From assembly GCF_004405105.1 (NCBI RefSeq), contig NZ_SORW01000004.1, forward strand, positions 1 through 57,258: 57,258 nt of DNA. The letters are read 5' to 3'. This document shows, one piece after another, positions 8,998 to 19,935 of the stretch. The notes below the pieces were generated by a model. The model saw only the letters and a list, made by a program, of their open reading frames with translations, was not told where the DNA came from and did not search any database. The position numbers and the translations under genes are program-made. Origin of the DNA: Jeotgalibacillus sp. R-1-5s-1. GTDB lineage: Bacteria > Bacillota > Bacilli > Bacillales > Jeotgalibacillaceae. Numbering within the stretch: position 1 is the first letter of the stretch; each line of letters begins with the position of its first letter.

Positions 8998-9847
8998 CGC
9001 AGGAAGGTTATATCTCGTTCCGACTCCAATTGGAAATCTCGAGGATATGACATTCAGAGCGGTCAGAATCTTACAGGAAGCTGACATCATTGCGGCAGAG
9101 GATACCCGCAATACAATGAAGCTGTGTAATCACTTTGAGATTTCGACAAAGCTTGTCAGTTACCATGAACATAATAAAGAAGAAAGTGGGCGCAAGCTGA
9201 TCCAGCAGCTGCTTGAAGGGAAGCAGGTCGCACTTGTCAGCGATGCCGGAACACCCTGTATTTCAGATCCGGGGTATGAGCTTGTAAAGCTTTGTCTCGC
9301 TGAAGGGATTAACGTGGTGCCCTTGCCGGGAGCTAATGCGGCCGTCACTGCACTGATCGCCTCGGGACTCGTTCCGCAGCCGTTTTACTATTACGGGTTT
9401 CTCCCAAGACAGAAAAAAGAGAAGCGGGAAGAGCTCGTATTCTTATCAACGATGCCGGCTTCCTTCATTATATATGAATCACCGCACCGTCTGAAGGATA
9501 CGCTGAAAGAACTAAAAGAAGCGGTAGGGCCGGAGAGGCAAATGGTGATCTCACGTGAGCTGACAAAAAGGTTCGAGGAATTTATCCGCGGTTCGGTGGA
9601 AGAGTGCCTGACGTGGGCAGGTGAAACGGAGCTTCGCGGAGAATTTTGTCTCGTCATTGAAGGCGGTTCAAAAGAGGAATGGCAGCAGGAAGAAGGCGTC
9701 TGGTGGTCAGAGCTTTCATTGAGCGAGCATGTGGAGCATTATATGCAGGAAAAATCAATGACATCAAAAGCGGCCATTAAAGAAACAGCCAAGGATCGCG
9801 GATTGCCAAAGCGCGATGTGTATCAGGATTATCATGTTGATCATTAA
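8963..9847 (+). CDS. rsmI: 16S rRNA 2'-O-ribose C1402 methyltransferase
   Basis: 294 residues, of the tetrapyrrole-methylase-like fold. Family motifs are intact: LYLVPTPIGNLEDMT, AAEDTRNT, VSDAGTPCISDPG and PGANAAVTAL. RsmI methylates C1402 of 16S rRNA in the decoding centre. ATG 8963 follows GAGGAGGGAATGTC. The start lies within the yazA frame, so the two are coupled. Confidence 0.95.
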   Translation: MLQTQQSFHQPDAGRLYLVPTPIGNLEDMTFRAVRILQEADIIAAEDTRNTMKLCNHFEISTKLVSYHEHNKEESGRKLIQQLLEGKQVALVSDAGTPCISDPGYELVKLCLAEGINVVPLPGANAAVTALIASGLVPQPFYYYGFLPRQKKEKREELVFLSTMPASFIIYESPHRLKDTLKELKEAVGPERQMVISRELTKRFEEFIRGSVEECLTWAGETELRGEFCLVIEGGSKEEWQQEEGVWWSELSLSEHVEHYMQEKSMTSKAAIKETAKDRGLPKRDVYQDYHVDH

Positions 9848-9849
9848 AG

Positions 9850-9880
9850 AAAACAGCTCTTTCGGGGGCTGTTTTTATTT
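9850..9880 (+). terminator. Terminator after rsmI
   Basis: AACAGCTC pairs with GGGCTGTT around a short loop and is followed by TTTTTATTTT. It ends the yaaO-rsmI block. Confidence 0.75.
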
Positions 9881-9918
9881 TCGTGTGGCTGGTTGTTGTG
9901 CGGGAGGCGATGGGAATT

Positions 9919-10110
9919 GTTATGTTACCAGCCATTTTTGAATCGATTCACTATTTAATTGTATTGTTCAAAAAATGTAATGTACTGTTTCACATATTTA
10001 TTGTTCTGTAATGCTATTGAAGCACTGGAATTGTTATACTCATCAGGTAGATTGTACGGATTCAACAGTCAGTTTGTATCGTTCTAACAATCTTTTGTAT
10101 TGTTCCGCGT
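9919..10110 (-). repeat. 21-nt period array E (rsmI/abrB gap)
   Basis: Units with the skeleton GTAtnGnTTC on the plus strand start at 9919, 9940, 9961, 9982, (10003), 10033, 10054, 10076 and 10097. Intervals are 21, 21, 21, 21, 30, 21, 22 and 21. The unit at 10003 is the least clear and could be read from 9998. Read on the minus strand the units begin GAACnATAC. The spacing mirrors that of the array at 31715-31910. The rest of the 9848-10200 gap holds only the two terminators. A 74-codon frame at 10011-10235 runs through the array and is not credible. Confidence 0.6.
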
Positions 10111-10152
10111 GGTTTGACTTAATGCATGTACCTGCAACCCGCATCGAGGCCG

Positions 10153-10184
10153 CAAAAAAAAGCTGCTCCTCACCGGAACAGCTC
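10153..10184 (-). terminator. Terminator of abrB
   Basis: On the minus strand AGCTGTTCC pairs with GGAGCAGCT and is followed by eight T. Confidence 0.85.
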
Positions 10185-10200
10185 AAATGTTACTTATTGA

Positions 10201-10482
10201 TTAAGCACCTTGAAGGTTGCTTTGGATTTCCTTGATTAGCATCTCAGCGCCTTCTTTGCTGAGTACCAGCTTACCGCCAGCAAGCTTCAGGTTGTCATCA
10301 GACACCTCACCAGTGATTTGGCAAGTCATGCTTGGCTTGTATTTCTTAAGGATGATTTTTTCGTCATCCACATAAATTTCAAGAGCATCCTTTTCAGCGA
10401 TGCCCAGTGTGCGGCGAAGCTCGATTGGAATAACCACACGGCCTAATTCGTCTACCTTACGTACAATCCCAGTTGATTTCAT
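10201..10482 (-). CDS. abrB: Transition-state regulator AbrB
   Basis: 93 residues. The N-terminal swapped-hairpin DNA-binding domain (MKSTGIVRKVDELGRVVIP, ELRRTLGI) and the C-terminal multimerisation half (CQITGEVSDDNLKLAGGKL) match AbrB over its full usual length. AbrB represses post-exponential genes during growth. It is transcribed away from metS. A Spo0A box just downstream of its promoter fits the known repression of abrB by phosphorylated Spo0A. Confidence 0.96.
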   Translation of the reverse strand: MKSTGIVRKVDELGRVVIPIELRRTLGIAEKDALEIYVDDEKIILKKYKPSMTCQITGEVSDDNLKLAGGKLVLSKEGAEMLIKEIQSNLQGA

Positions 10483-10528
10483 ATTAAAAATCCCCTCTCA
10501 AAATGTTTTTTTATTTTTTTCGTCATTA

Positions 10529-10535
10529 TTCGACA
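10529..10535 (-). promoter_or_regulatory. Spo0A box downstream of the abrB promoter
   Basis: TTCGACA (TGTCGAA on the minus strand) lies about 20 bases downstream of the -10, near +15. This matches the repressor-type position known at B. subtilis abrB. Confidence 0.7.
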
Positions 10536-10554
10536 AATTTCTCTCTGTTTTTAT

Positions 10555-10583
10555 ATCATACCAACTCTTCCCATATCAGTCAA
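10555..10583 (-). promoter_or_regulatory. Sigma A promoter of abrB
   Basis: Read on the minus strand: TTGACT (10583-10578), 17 bases, TATGAT (10560-10555) with a TGG extension. It is a near-consensus promoter. Confidence 0.85.
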
Positions 10584-10743
10584 TACATATTTCTTTCCAA
10601 TAACACATTTTTTTATACATTGAAAAACACTGTTCTGATAGGGTTTTAGAAGACTTGAAAACATTTCCTTCTACATTTATCACTATATCATGTAATTAAT
10701 GGGAGTGTAAATAAAAAAGATTTGATTTCGAACTATTGGCTGA

Positions 10744-10825
10744 TTCGACAAATTCTTTCGACATACGTATTCGATTCGACAAAAATGGGGATGACTTCCT
10801 AGAGAAGACATGTCTAAATGTCGAA
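10744..10825. promoter_or_regulatory. Cluster of four perfect Spo0A boxes
   Basis: TTCGACA occurs at 10744-10750, 10757-10763 and 10775-10781, and its complement TGTCGAA at 10819-10825. All are exact 7-mers within 82 bases, upstream of the metS promoter and more than 150 bases upstream of the abrB promoter. Together with 10529 this makes five boxes in one intergenic region. Confidence 0.65.
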
Positions 10826-10849
10826 AATCACAGAGCAGACCAGCGCTGG

Positions 10850-10879
10850 TTGCATTGCCCCCCCTTTTTACGGTATATT
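10850..10879 (+). promoter_or_regulatory. Candidate sigma A promoter of metS
   Basis: TTGCAT (10850-10855), 18 bases including a C-run, TATATT (10874-10879). No T-box signature (GGGTGGnACCGCG) is visible between here and metS. Confidence 0.55.
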
Positions 10880-10892
10880 TTTTAGCAGGTAA

Positions 10893-12929
<2,037 letters not shown>

Positions 12930-12947
12930 TTGCAGGCTTTTATAATA

Positions 12948-12983
12948 GAAGGAGAGGGGACTGAATAGGTCTTCTCTTCTTTT
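12948..12983 (+). terminator. Probable terminator after metS
   Basis: GAAGGAGAGGGGAC can pair with GGTCTTCTCTTC with several G-U pairs, followed by TTTTA. It is weaker than the other terminators here. Confidence 0.5.
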
Positions 12984-13355
12984 ATTATGTGGGAATAAAT
13001 GTTTGTTTCAATTGTGTAACAAAAAGATAACACGTTTTACTTTGTGAAAAATGACTGGAAAATAATTTGAATTTGAGAGAACATCGCATCGATTTACCTA
13101 AAAATGACGTCCTATTCATTTGGTTATATTAAAATAGTTTTATTTAAAGGGTTTTTATTGGTTTAATAAGGATTTAAAAGGAAAACTACTTGAATCTCAA
13201 TATTATTTCTTATATTAAAAATAAAACATTCATAATACATTATGTAACGATTTAACACAGTAAAGATTAATTTGTTAAACGATTGTTACATTTCTGTGAT
13301 GTATGTCATCTGTTTTTTTAATACACTAATCTTGCTGTAAAAGGAGAGGAAACGA
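12984..13355. other. AT-rich intergenic region with palindromes, metS-tatD
   Basis: About 370 bases without a credible frame. It holds the palindrome CATAATACATTATG (13231-13244), an inverted pair TTTAACA (13251-13257)/TGTTAAA (13273-13279), and TGTGA-N6-TCATC (13295-13310), which resembles the Crp/Fnr-type half-site arrangement TGTGA-N6-TCACA. No convincing -35/-10 pair is seen, so the tatD promoter is not placed. Confidence 0.4.
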
Positions 13356-14120
13356 ATGTTATTCGATACACATGTTCATTTAAACGCAGATCAGTTTGAG
13401 GAAGACCTTGATGAGGTGATCGAACGCGCAAAAGAAAATGACGTGGAATGGATGACGGTCGTTGGCTTCGACCGGAAAACAATCAAGAAGGCAATGGAGC
13501 TTGCTGAAGCGCATGAATTCATTTATGCAGCGGTTGGCTGGCATCCGGTGGACGCCATTGATATGACAGATGAAGACCTGAAATGGATCGAAGAGCTCGC
13601 TGCTCATCCAAAGGTCGTGGCAATCGGTGAAATGGGCCTTGATTATCACTGGGATAAATCCCCGCACGATATTCAAAAAGAGGTCTTCCGAAAGCAGATT
13701 CGTCTGGCGAAAAAAGTAAAGCTTCCAATTGTCATTCATAACCGGGACGCTACACAGGATGTAGTGGATATTCTCCGGGAAGAGCATGCAGAGGAAGTAG
13801 GAGGGATCATGCACTGCTACAGCGGCAGCGTTGAAATTGCCAAACAGTGTGTGGATCTGAACTTTATGATTTCTCTTGGAGGTCCTGTCACCTTTAAGAA
13901 TGCAAAAAAACCGAAGGAAGTAGCGGCAGAAATTGATCTCGACCACCTGTTAATTGAGACAGATGCTCCGTTTCTTGCACCACATCCTTACCGGGGAAAA
14001 CGCAACGAACCTGCCTACGTCAAACTCGTAGCAGAACAAATTGCGGAAATAAAAGGATTATCGTACGAAGAAGTTGGAAAACGTACGACAGAAAACGCGA
14101 AAAAATTATTTCAGCTGTAA
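13356..14120 (+). CDS. tatD: TatD family metal-dependent hydrolase (YabD)
   Basis: 254 residues, a TIM-barrel amidohydrolase. Metal-binding motifs are intact: DTHVHLN near the start, GEMGLDYHW around residue 92, VIHNRDA, MHCYSG and the closing IETDAPFLAPHPYRGKRNEP. TatD relatives act as 3'-5' DNA/RNA exonucleases, and some have been proposed to deacylate D-aminoacyl-tRNA. The actual substrate here is not deducible. ATG 13356 follows AAAAGGAGAGG. Confidence 0.92.
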   Translation: MLFDTHVHLNADQFEEDLDEVIERAKENDVEWMTVVGFDRKTIKKAMELAEAHEFIYAAVGWHPVDAIDMTDEDLKWIEELAAHPKVVAIGEMGLDYHWDKSPHDIQKEVFRKQIRLAKKVKLPIVIHNRDATQDVVDILREEHAEEVGGIMHCYSGSVEIAKQCVDLNFMISLGGPVTFKNAKKPKEVAAEIDLDHLLIETDAPFLAPHPYRGKRNEPAYVKLVAEQIAEIKGLSYEEVGKRTTENAKKLFQL

Positions 14121-14307
14121 GCCACGGAACTTAAAAATACACGGGTGATCCGGAAGAATTAGCAAAAAGACATGCGACACCATCTTAGCTCTTTCACCAG
14201 GATAAAGCGGTCTGATTGTCGATTAAAAAACCTTTTCACGAACGAACTGCCTGTGCATAATGGGACATATCTCACCTGCGCAGAGAGGAAATTCATAGTT
14301 TCAAAGG

Positions 14308-14337
14308 TTGACAATCTATCTCTAAAGTCTTTATAAT
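14308..14337 (+). promoter_or_regulatory. Sigma A promoter of yabE
   Basis: Perfect TTGACA (14308-14313), 18 bases, perfect TATAAT (14332-14337). The 14121-14363 gap shows no other gene. Confidence 0.85.
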
Positions 14338-14363
14338 CACTCAACGTAAAGGAGGAGTTTTTC

Positions 14364-15629
14364 ATGCAATCAGAAAAGAACATGAAAAACCTGTTTCCAA
14401 AGTCTATGAGTAAGAGGAATTGGGTCTATAGTTTACTTAGCCTGACAGTATTTGTCCTGGTTATTGGATTTCTGTTTCAGGAAGGTATGAAGAAAACTGT
14501 AACCCTGTCTCTAAATGGCGAAGAGCAATTGGTGCGCACGAATGCGGACACCGTCAAAGATATATTTACAGAACTAGGTATTGAACTAAACTCAGAGGAC
14601 TATGTACACCCCTCGGAAGATGCATCCATTTATCACGATATGAATGTAGCCTACCGGGCGGCGAAACAGGTGTCATTTGATTTAGGTGGGGAAACCCAGC
14701 AAATCATGACAAGCGCAGAAACAGTTGGAGAATTTCTGCGAAGAGAAAAAGTGGAGATCAGTGACCTGGATGAGCTGTCACATGACTTAAGCCAGCAGAT
14801 TGAGGAAGATATGACAATCTCATTAGACAAAGCTTTCGCATGGACACTTGTCGACGGAACGACACAAGAAGAGGCATGGTCCACTTCGATCACCGTCGCT
14901 GACTTTTTAAGCCAGAATAATATTAAGCTGGATCAAGATGATCGGGTTGAGCCTTCAACAGACACTATGCTGACGGAGGGCGCTACTGTTAAGATCGTCC
15001 GTGTTGATAAGGTCACCGATGTGGTGGAAGAACCAAAAGACTTTACCGTTGAAACCAAAGAAGATGCAGATCTGGCTGAAGGAACGGAAGAAGTTGTGCA
15101 GGAAGGCGAAAAAGGCCTGATTGCCAAGACCTATGAAGTCGTGATGGAGAACGGAAAAGAAATCTCCCGCAAATTAAAAGAAGAAAAAACCGTCAAAGAG
15201 AGCATTAACGAAATCGTCTCAGTCGGTACGAAAAAGCCCGTAGTCGCAAGCGTTCCACGTGAAACACCTGTACATACGGCAAGTGCAGCATCTTCAACTC
15301 CTGTGCAAACGACAGCTGTTTCAACAAGCGCGCCATCAGGACGCGAGATCATGATGTCGTCAACAGCCTATACCGCTTCTTGCGCAGGCTGCTCAGGAAT
15401 CACAGCAACAGGCATTAACTTAAAAGCGAATCCAGGTATGAAGGTCATTGCAGTAGACCCTTCTGTTATTCCTTTAGGTTCAAAAGTATACGTTGAAGGC
15501 TACGGCTATGCTGTTGCCGGCGATACTGGCGGTGCCATCCATGGCAATAAGATCGACGTCTTTATTCCAACGAAATCCGCTGCCTACGCATGGGGAAATC
15601 GCACGGTTAAAGTAACCGTATTGCCATAA
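14364..15629 (+). CDS. yabE: YabE: G5/DUF348 cell-wall protein with 3D catalytic domain
   Basis: 421 residues. An N-terminal membrane anchor (about 23-40, NWVYSLLSLTVFVLVIGFLF) is followed by three DUF348 repeats (each with a V-L-NG/T-DTVxDFL-like pattern, about 45-230), a G5 domain (about 230-305) and a Ser/Thr/Pro linker. A C-terminal 3D domain (about 333-421) has the three conserved aspartates in VIAVDPSVIPLGS, AGDTGGAI and IDVFIP. The family resembles resuscitation-promoting-factor-like murein hydrolases with lytic transglycosylase-type activity outside the membrane. Driven by a near-consensus promoter. Confidence 0.93.
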   Translation: MQSEKNMKNLFPKSMSKRNWVYSLLSLTVFVLVIGFLFQEGMKKTVTLSLNGEEQLVRTNADTVKDIFTELGIELNSEDYVHPSEDASIYHDMNVAYRAAKQVSFDLGGETQQIMTSAETVGEFLRREKVEISDLDELSHDLSQQIEEDMTISLDKAFAWTLVDGTTQEEAWSTSITVADFLSQNNIKLDQDDRVEPSTDTMLTEGATVKIVRVDKVTDVVEEPKDFTVETKEDADLAEGTEEVVQEGEKGLIAKTYEVVMENGKEISRKLKEEKTVKESINEIVSVGTKKPVVASVPRETPVHTASAASSTPVQTTAVSTSAPSGREIMMSSTAYTASCAGCSGITATGINLKANPGMKVIAVDPSVIPLGSKVYVEGYGYAVAGDTGGAIHGNKIDVFIPTKSAAYAWGNRTVKVTVLP

Positions 15630-15637
15630 TTGAACTC

Positions 15638-15667
15638 TCAGGGGAGGTGTATAGCCTCCTCTTTTTT
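15638..15667 (+). terminator. Terminator after yabE
   Basis: GGGGAGG pairs with CCTCCTC around a short loop, followed by TTTTTT. Confidence 0.75.
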
Positions 15668-15709
15668 GTGTTTAGTTGTAAAACCGGGCATGGGCCATCC
15701 TTCGCTTTC

Positions 15710-15775
15710 CATTGTCTAGCTGCGGCGACTAGCCCCTCGAAGTTATAAGTCAAAGATGTTTGACGCGGATCATAC
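15710..15775. repeat. Decayed relative of the 150-nt repeat family
   Basis: TTGTCTAGCTGCGGCGACTAG, CCCTCGAAG and ATAAGTCAA follow in the same order as in the copies at 19615-19915 and 22911. The similarity fades after about 15775. Confidence 0.45.
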
Positions 15776-15848
15776 TTAATTAACCTTGTTAGCTGCTCCT
15801 CGTCATCTTGTCGTCATTTCAAAAATGTAGTTTATAAACAATATCATA

Positions 15849-15961
15849 GGGCTGGGGGACATCCGTAGACTCCTATGGCGGAAAGGGACAGGTGAAACCG
15901 ATGTGCGAAGCACAGCGGGTTCACCGCCCGGCCATGGAAAGCGGAGGATGTCCCCCAGCCC
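15849..15961. repeat. 113-bp hairpin repeat element, copy 1
   Basis: Perfect 16-bp terminal inverted arms (15849-15864 and 15946-15961, GGGCTGGGGGACATCC) enclose a conserved core: GACTCCTATGGCGG, GACAGGTGAAAC, GTGCGAAGC, GGTTCACCGC and GGAAAGCG. The core matches a repeat family I recall from many Bacillales intergenic regions. Copy 2 is at 38512-38626. Confidence 0.75.
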
Positions 15962-16102
15962 GGTTTCTAGATTGAAGGGTAAAGATAAAAAAGTGGCCCA
16001 TGCCTGGCTTTAATACACCATCAAACGCATAAACAAAACCGGAGGACCGATCACAAAAGATACTCCTGTCAAAAGAATTATGCGCTCGCATACAATTTCC
16101 GC

Positions 16103-16108
16103 TATAAT
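16103..16108 (+). promoter_or_regulatory. -10 element of the probable rnmV promoter
   Basis: TATAAT is exact. No good -35 is found at 16-18 bases upstream. Confidence 0.4.
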
Positions 16109-16139
16109 AGGGCAAAGATACAGTTATACGGAGGAATCA

Positions 16140-17571
<1,432 letters not shown>

Positions 17572-17584
17572 TCATTATAAGCGT

Positions 17585-17617
17585 AACCATGGTTCTTTTT
17601 GAGCCATGGTTTTTTTA
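17585..17617 (+). terminator. Terminator after ksgA
   Basis: AACCATGG pairs perfectly with CCATGGTT, followed by TTTTTT. Confidence 0.9.
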
Positions 17618-17646
17618 TATCGATGCACGGAATCAAAACAATCGGC

Positions 17647-17674
17647 ACAGTCACCCATGTCGTTGCATATGATA
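17647..17674 (+). promoter_or_regulatory. Candidate sigma K promoter of yabG
   Basis: CATATGATA (17666-17674) fits the sigma K -10 CATAnnnTA exactly. The AC of GCAC (17647-17648) lies 17 bases upstream, as sigma K requires. yabG is sigma K-dependent in B. subtilis. Confidence 0.6.
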
Positions 17675-17705
17675 CAGAATGACTGGTGAGGAGAGGGGCT
17701 GGGTG

Positions 17706-18560
17706 ATGGACTGGGTCAGTCAGGCGGTCGGACGGCGTTCATATGGATGCGATATTGTATTTGAGGTCATGTCAACAGAAGATCGTGATGGTGTTACATT
17801 TGCCTGGTTAGTTGGAAGAGATGTCCGCCTCATAGCTGACGCCCCTTTAGACGATCTGGAATTAATGTCTGAAAGGCAGCTTGAAGAAGTGGATGAACAG
17901 CTGCGTCTAAAGAAGAAATCCTTACAGCCTGCAGAATCGTCCGGTAAAAGAGAGGATGAAGATGCCCGAACCTTTCATCTCCCCGGACGTGTCCTGCACT
18001 TGGATGGGGATGAACGATACTTAAAGAAGTGTATGAAGGCGTATACGGAGCTTCAGGTGCCTCATATCGGCATTCATTGTGCCGAAAAAGAGATGGCTGA
18101 ATGTGTGAAGGAGCTTTTAAATCAATACCAGCCTCAAATTCTGGTGCTGACCGGGCACGACGCTTATTTAAGCGGACAGGGGGATAAAAATGATCTTTCA
18201 GCCTATCGTCATTCCACTGCTTTTGTAAAAGCGGTTCAGGAAGCAAGAAGAAAAATGCCCAACCTGGATCAGCTTGTTATTTTTGCAGGAGCCTGTCAGT
18301 CTCATTTTGAGTCACTCATTCATGCAGGAGCAAATTTTGCCAGCTCACCTCTCAGGGTGAACATTCATGCGCTGGATCCTGCTTATGCAGCGGGAAGAAT
18401 CAGTTATACGCCGTTTAAGGACTCCTTTTCCATCCGGGATCTGCTGCCCTACACGCTGGCCAGTGATGAAGGAATTGGAGGAATTGAGACACGCGGGGTG
18501 CTGAGAACGGGGATGCCATATCGAGCAGAAATCTATACAAAAACAGGAAACGACACATAA
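17706..18560 (+). CDS. yabG: Sporulation-specific protease YabG
   Basis: 284 residues. YabG is a late mother-cell protease that processes spore-coat proteins before cross-linking by Tgl. The family core is unmistakable: HLPGRVLHLDGDERYLKKC, VLTGHDAYL, FAGACQSHFESLIHAGANFA, VNIHALDP and GIGGIETRGVLR. The cysteine and histidine of GACQSHFES and TGHDA are plausible catalytic residues, an inference. The N-terminus diverges from B. subtilis. The start is ATG 17706 (or GTG 17703), chosen for the GAGGAGAGG site eight bases upstream. Confidence 0.92.
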   Translation: MDWVSQAVGRRSYGCDIVFEVMSTEDRDGVTFAWLVGRDVRLIADAPLDDLELMSERQLEEVDEQLRLKKKSLQPAESSGKREDEDARTFHLPGRVLHLDGDERYLKKCMKAYTELQVPHIGIHCAEKEMAECVKELLNQYQPQILVLTGHDAYLSGQGDKNDLSAYRHSTAFVKAVQEARRKMPNLDQLVIFAGACQSHFESLIHAGANFASSPLRVNIHALDPAYAAGRISYTPFKDSFSIRDLLPYTLASDEGIGGIETRGVLRTGMPYRAEIYTKTGNDT

Positions 18561-18586
18561 AAGAGCATTTTGGCGAAATAAAAATA

Positions 18587-18616
18587 TTGACATGGTCATA
18601 AAATACTTGTTATTAT
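18587..18616 (+). promoter_or_regulatory. veg promoter P1
   Basis: TTGACA (18587-18592), 18 bases, TATTAT (18611-18616). Confidence 0.7.
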
Positions 18617-18627
18617 ATATATTTTGT

Positions 18628-18656
18628 TTGACTAAATCACTAAGATTTGGTACAAT
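18628..18656 (+). promoter_or_regulatory. veg promoter P2
   Basis: TTGACT (18628-18633), 17 bases, TACAAT (18651-18656) with a TGG just before it. The veg promoter is one of the strongest known in B. subtilis; here two tandem sites serve the gene. Confidence 0.75.
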
Positions 18657-18679
18657 AATGTCAGTGAGGTGGAAGCGGA

Positions 18680-18943
18680 ATGCCAAAAACGTTAGCTGAT
18701 ATTAAGAAGTCACTTGATTTAAATCTTGGAAAACGTCTATTGTTAAAAGCCAATGGTGGAAGACGCAAGACAATTGAGCGTTCAGGAGTCTTAACTGAAA
18801 CGTATCCTTCTATTTTCATTATTGAACTGGATCAGGATGAGAACTCTTTTGAGCGGGTATCGTACAGCTACACCGATGTACTGACAGAAGCAGTTGAATT
18901 AACCTTCATCGAAGAGGGAACAGAAACAATCAGCGTAAGCTAA
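18680..18943 (+). CDS. veg: Veg protein, biofilm-related
   Basis: 87 residues, the usual length. The opening [19 protein letters not shown], then [20 protein letters not shown], identifies the family. In B. subtilis, Veg stimulates biofilm formation through SinR antagonism. ATG 18680 follows GAGGTGG. Two tandem promoters precede it and a very stable hairpin follows. Confidence 0.95.
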   Translation: MPKTLADIKKSLDLNLGKRLLLKANGGRRKTIERSGVLTETYPSIFIIELDQDENSFERVSYSYTDVLTEAVELTFIEEGTETISVS

Positions 18944-18978
18944 TCAGCATCATCGATTAGCGCGCATTATCGTAAACG

Positions 18979-19025
18979 GGCGGTCTGCCTGAATCATTGT
19001 TAGTCAGTGATTCAGGCAGACCGCC
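18979..19025 (+). terminator. Perfect 18-bp hairpin after veg
   Basis: 18979-18996 pairs without a mismatch with 19008-19025 around an 11-base loop. Only a short T-rich stretch (TTATTT) follows, so it may stabilise the veg mRNA end as much as terminate. Confidence 0.75.
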
Positions 19026-19031
19026 TTATTT

Positions 19032-19058
19032 GTATGCCTCGATCTTCCATACATATCA
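19032..19058 (+). promoter_or_regulatory. Candidate sigma G/F promoter of sspF
   Basis: GTATG (19032-19036), 15 bases, CATATCA (19052-19058). Close to the forespore consensus GmATr-N15-CATnnTA. Confidence 0.55.
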
Positions 19059-19111
19059 TCAGTCATTTGCCGCAGACTAAACAGGCATACCTTAAAAGGA
19101 GGATGACTGAA

Positions 19112-19300
19112 ATGGGCAGAAGAAGAAGCGTCATGTCTGATCAGCTCAAAGAAGAAATCGCCAAGGAACTCGGCATTTATGACACGGTCCAGCAGGAAGG
19201 CTGGGGCGGTATTAAATCACGGGATGCAGGAAACATGGTGAAGCAGGCCATCCAAATGGCAGAACGCCAGCTTGAACAAAATCAACACGGCAGAAGCTAA
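19112..19300 (+). CDS. sspF: Alpha/beta-type small acid-soluble spore protein SspF
   Basis: 62 residues, the typical size. [20 protein letters not shown], then [21 protein letters not shown], matches SspF, a minor SASP made in the forespore that binds DNA. The GWGxI-RDAGxMV core is the DNA-contact region. The GPR cleavage motif of major SASPs is not obvious, as is usual for SspF. ATG 19112 was chosen nine bases after AAAAGGAGG; ATG 19103 is too close to it. Confidence 0.93.
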   Translation: MGRRRSVMSDQLKEEIAKELGIYDTVQQEGWGGIKSRDAGNMVKQAIQMAERQLEQNQHGRS

Positions 19301-19322
19301 ACCAACTTTTTCAGGCTATGCA

Positions 19323-19357
19323 GCGCCCGGCTCTTTTTGAGCCGGGCGTTACTTTTT
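19323..19357 (+). terminator. Terminator after sspF
   Basis: GCGCCCGGCTC pairs with GAGCCGGGCGT, followed by TACTTTTT. Confidence 0.85.
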
Positions 19358-19420
19358 AGGGGTGTTCGCAGGATATGGATAATTTTTCATGGAGATCACA
19401 AGCGCAGCGTCTATCCAAAT

Positions 19421-19560
19421 GCCTTTAGGTACCTAAGGGCATTAAGAGCCCCCGTGCTTCGCCGGGATTTTTTGTGAGAGTGGTTAAATAAAGGCTGAGA
19501 GTGGTCAAATAACGGTCGAAAAAGTGGTCAAATCAGTGCAAAGTTGCTAAATGCGGTGTT
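19421..19560 (+). repeat. Lead hairpin plus 21-nt period array C
   Basis: The lead (19421-19473) runs through GGGCATTAAGAGCCCCCG and CGCCGGGATTTTTT, with CCCG/CGGG as the stem. Units starting GTGGTTAAAT, GTGGTCAAAT, GTGGTCAAAT and GTTGCTAAAT begin at 19480, 19501, 19524 and 19543 (net 63 = 3 x 21). It is immediately followed by the 150-nt repeat block. Confidence 0.65.
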
Positions 19561-19570
19561 TCCCTCATTG

Positions 19571-19930
19571 ATCTTCGTCGAGTCCGGTCCAGTTTGTGCG
19601 TCCCTAAACGCCTGCTTCCACTTTTCTTGATGTCCAGTTGCAGCTCACAGAGGCTAGTGCGCTTCCCTCAGCTCATTTCGATAAGTCAACATCGGATCGC
19701 TGCGCTCTCCGTGTTTCCTTTATCTTAATCGCTTCAGTCCACCGCATACGCCTCTAAACGTTCGCTTCCACTTTTCTTGATGTCCAGTTCCAGCAGGCAG
19801 GGACTAGCAAACTTCCCGTCCTCTCGTTCGATAAGTCAACATCAGCTCACTGCGTTCGCTGTGTTTCCTTTATCTTCGTCAAGACCGGTCCAGTTTGTAC
19901 GTCCCTAAACGCCTGCTTCCACTTTTCTTC
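19571..19930 (+). repeat. Tandem 150-nt repeat block upstream of ispE
   Basis: Two full units begin CTTCCACTTTTCTTGATGTCC at 19615 and 19765, with a partial unit before (19571-19614) and the first bases of a third at 19916. Each carries a hairpin (19680-19724 and 19830-19874) bounded by GATAA/TTATC. A single 151-nt copy lies before glmU (22911). With the array at 19480 it fills the 685-base gap before ispE. Repeats of this look are common in Bacillales as I recall, with no settled function. Confidence 0.75.
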
Positions 19931-19935
19931 TTTTA

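Larger units (their letters stand above)
15680..16011. repeat. 332-bp region bounded by an 18-bp inverted repeat
   Basis: The left arm at 15680-15697 (AAAACCGGGCATGGGCCA) and the right arm at 15994-16011 are inverted copies matching at 16 of 18 positions. Inside lie a decayed copy of the 150-nt repeat family (about 15710-15770) and the complete hairpin element at 15849-15961. The arrangement could be a nested insertion or a composite element. No transposase is present. Confidence 0.5.

Noticed and set aside
10011-10235. A 74-codon plus-strand frame between rsmI and abrB.
   Set aside because: It runs through the 21-nt array, the abrB terminator and the end of abrB; no ribosome site or family features.
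13380-13946. 188-codon minus-strand frame inside tatD.
   Set aside because: Shadow of the conserved tatD coding sequence; no start signals.
14121-14363. c-di-AMP (ydaO-type) riboswitch upstream of yabE, suggested because it regulates wall hydrolases.
   Set aside because: The conserved ydaO core motifs are not visible, and the promoter lies only about 20 bases before the ribosome site, leaving no room for a leader.
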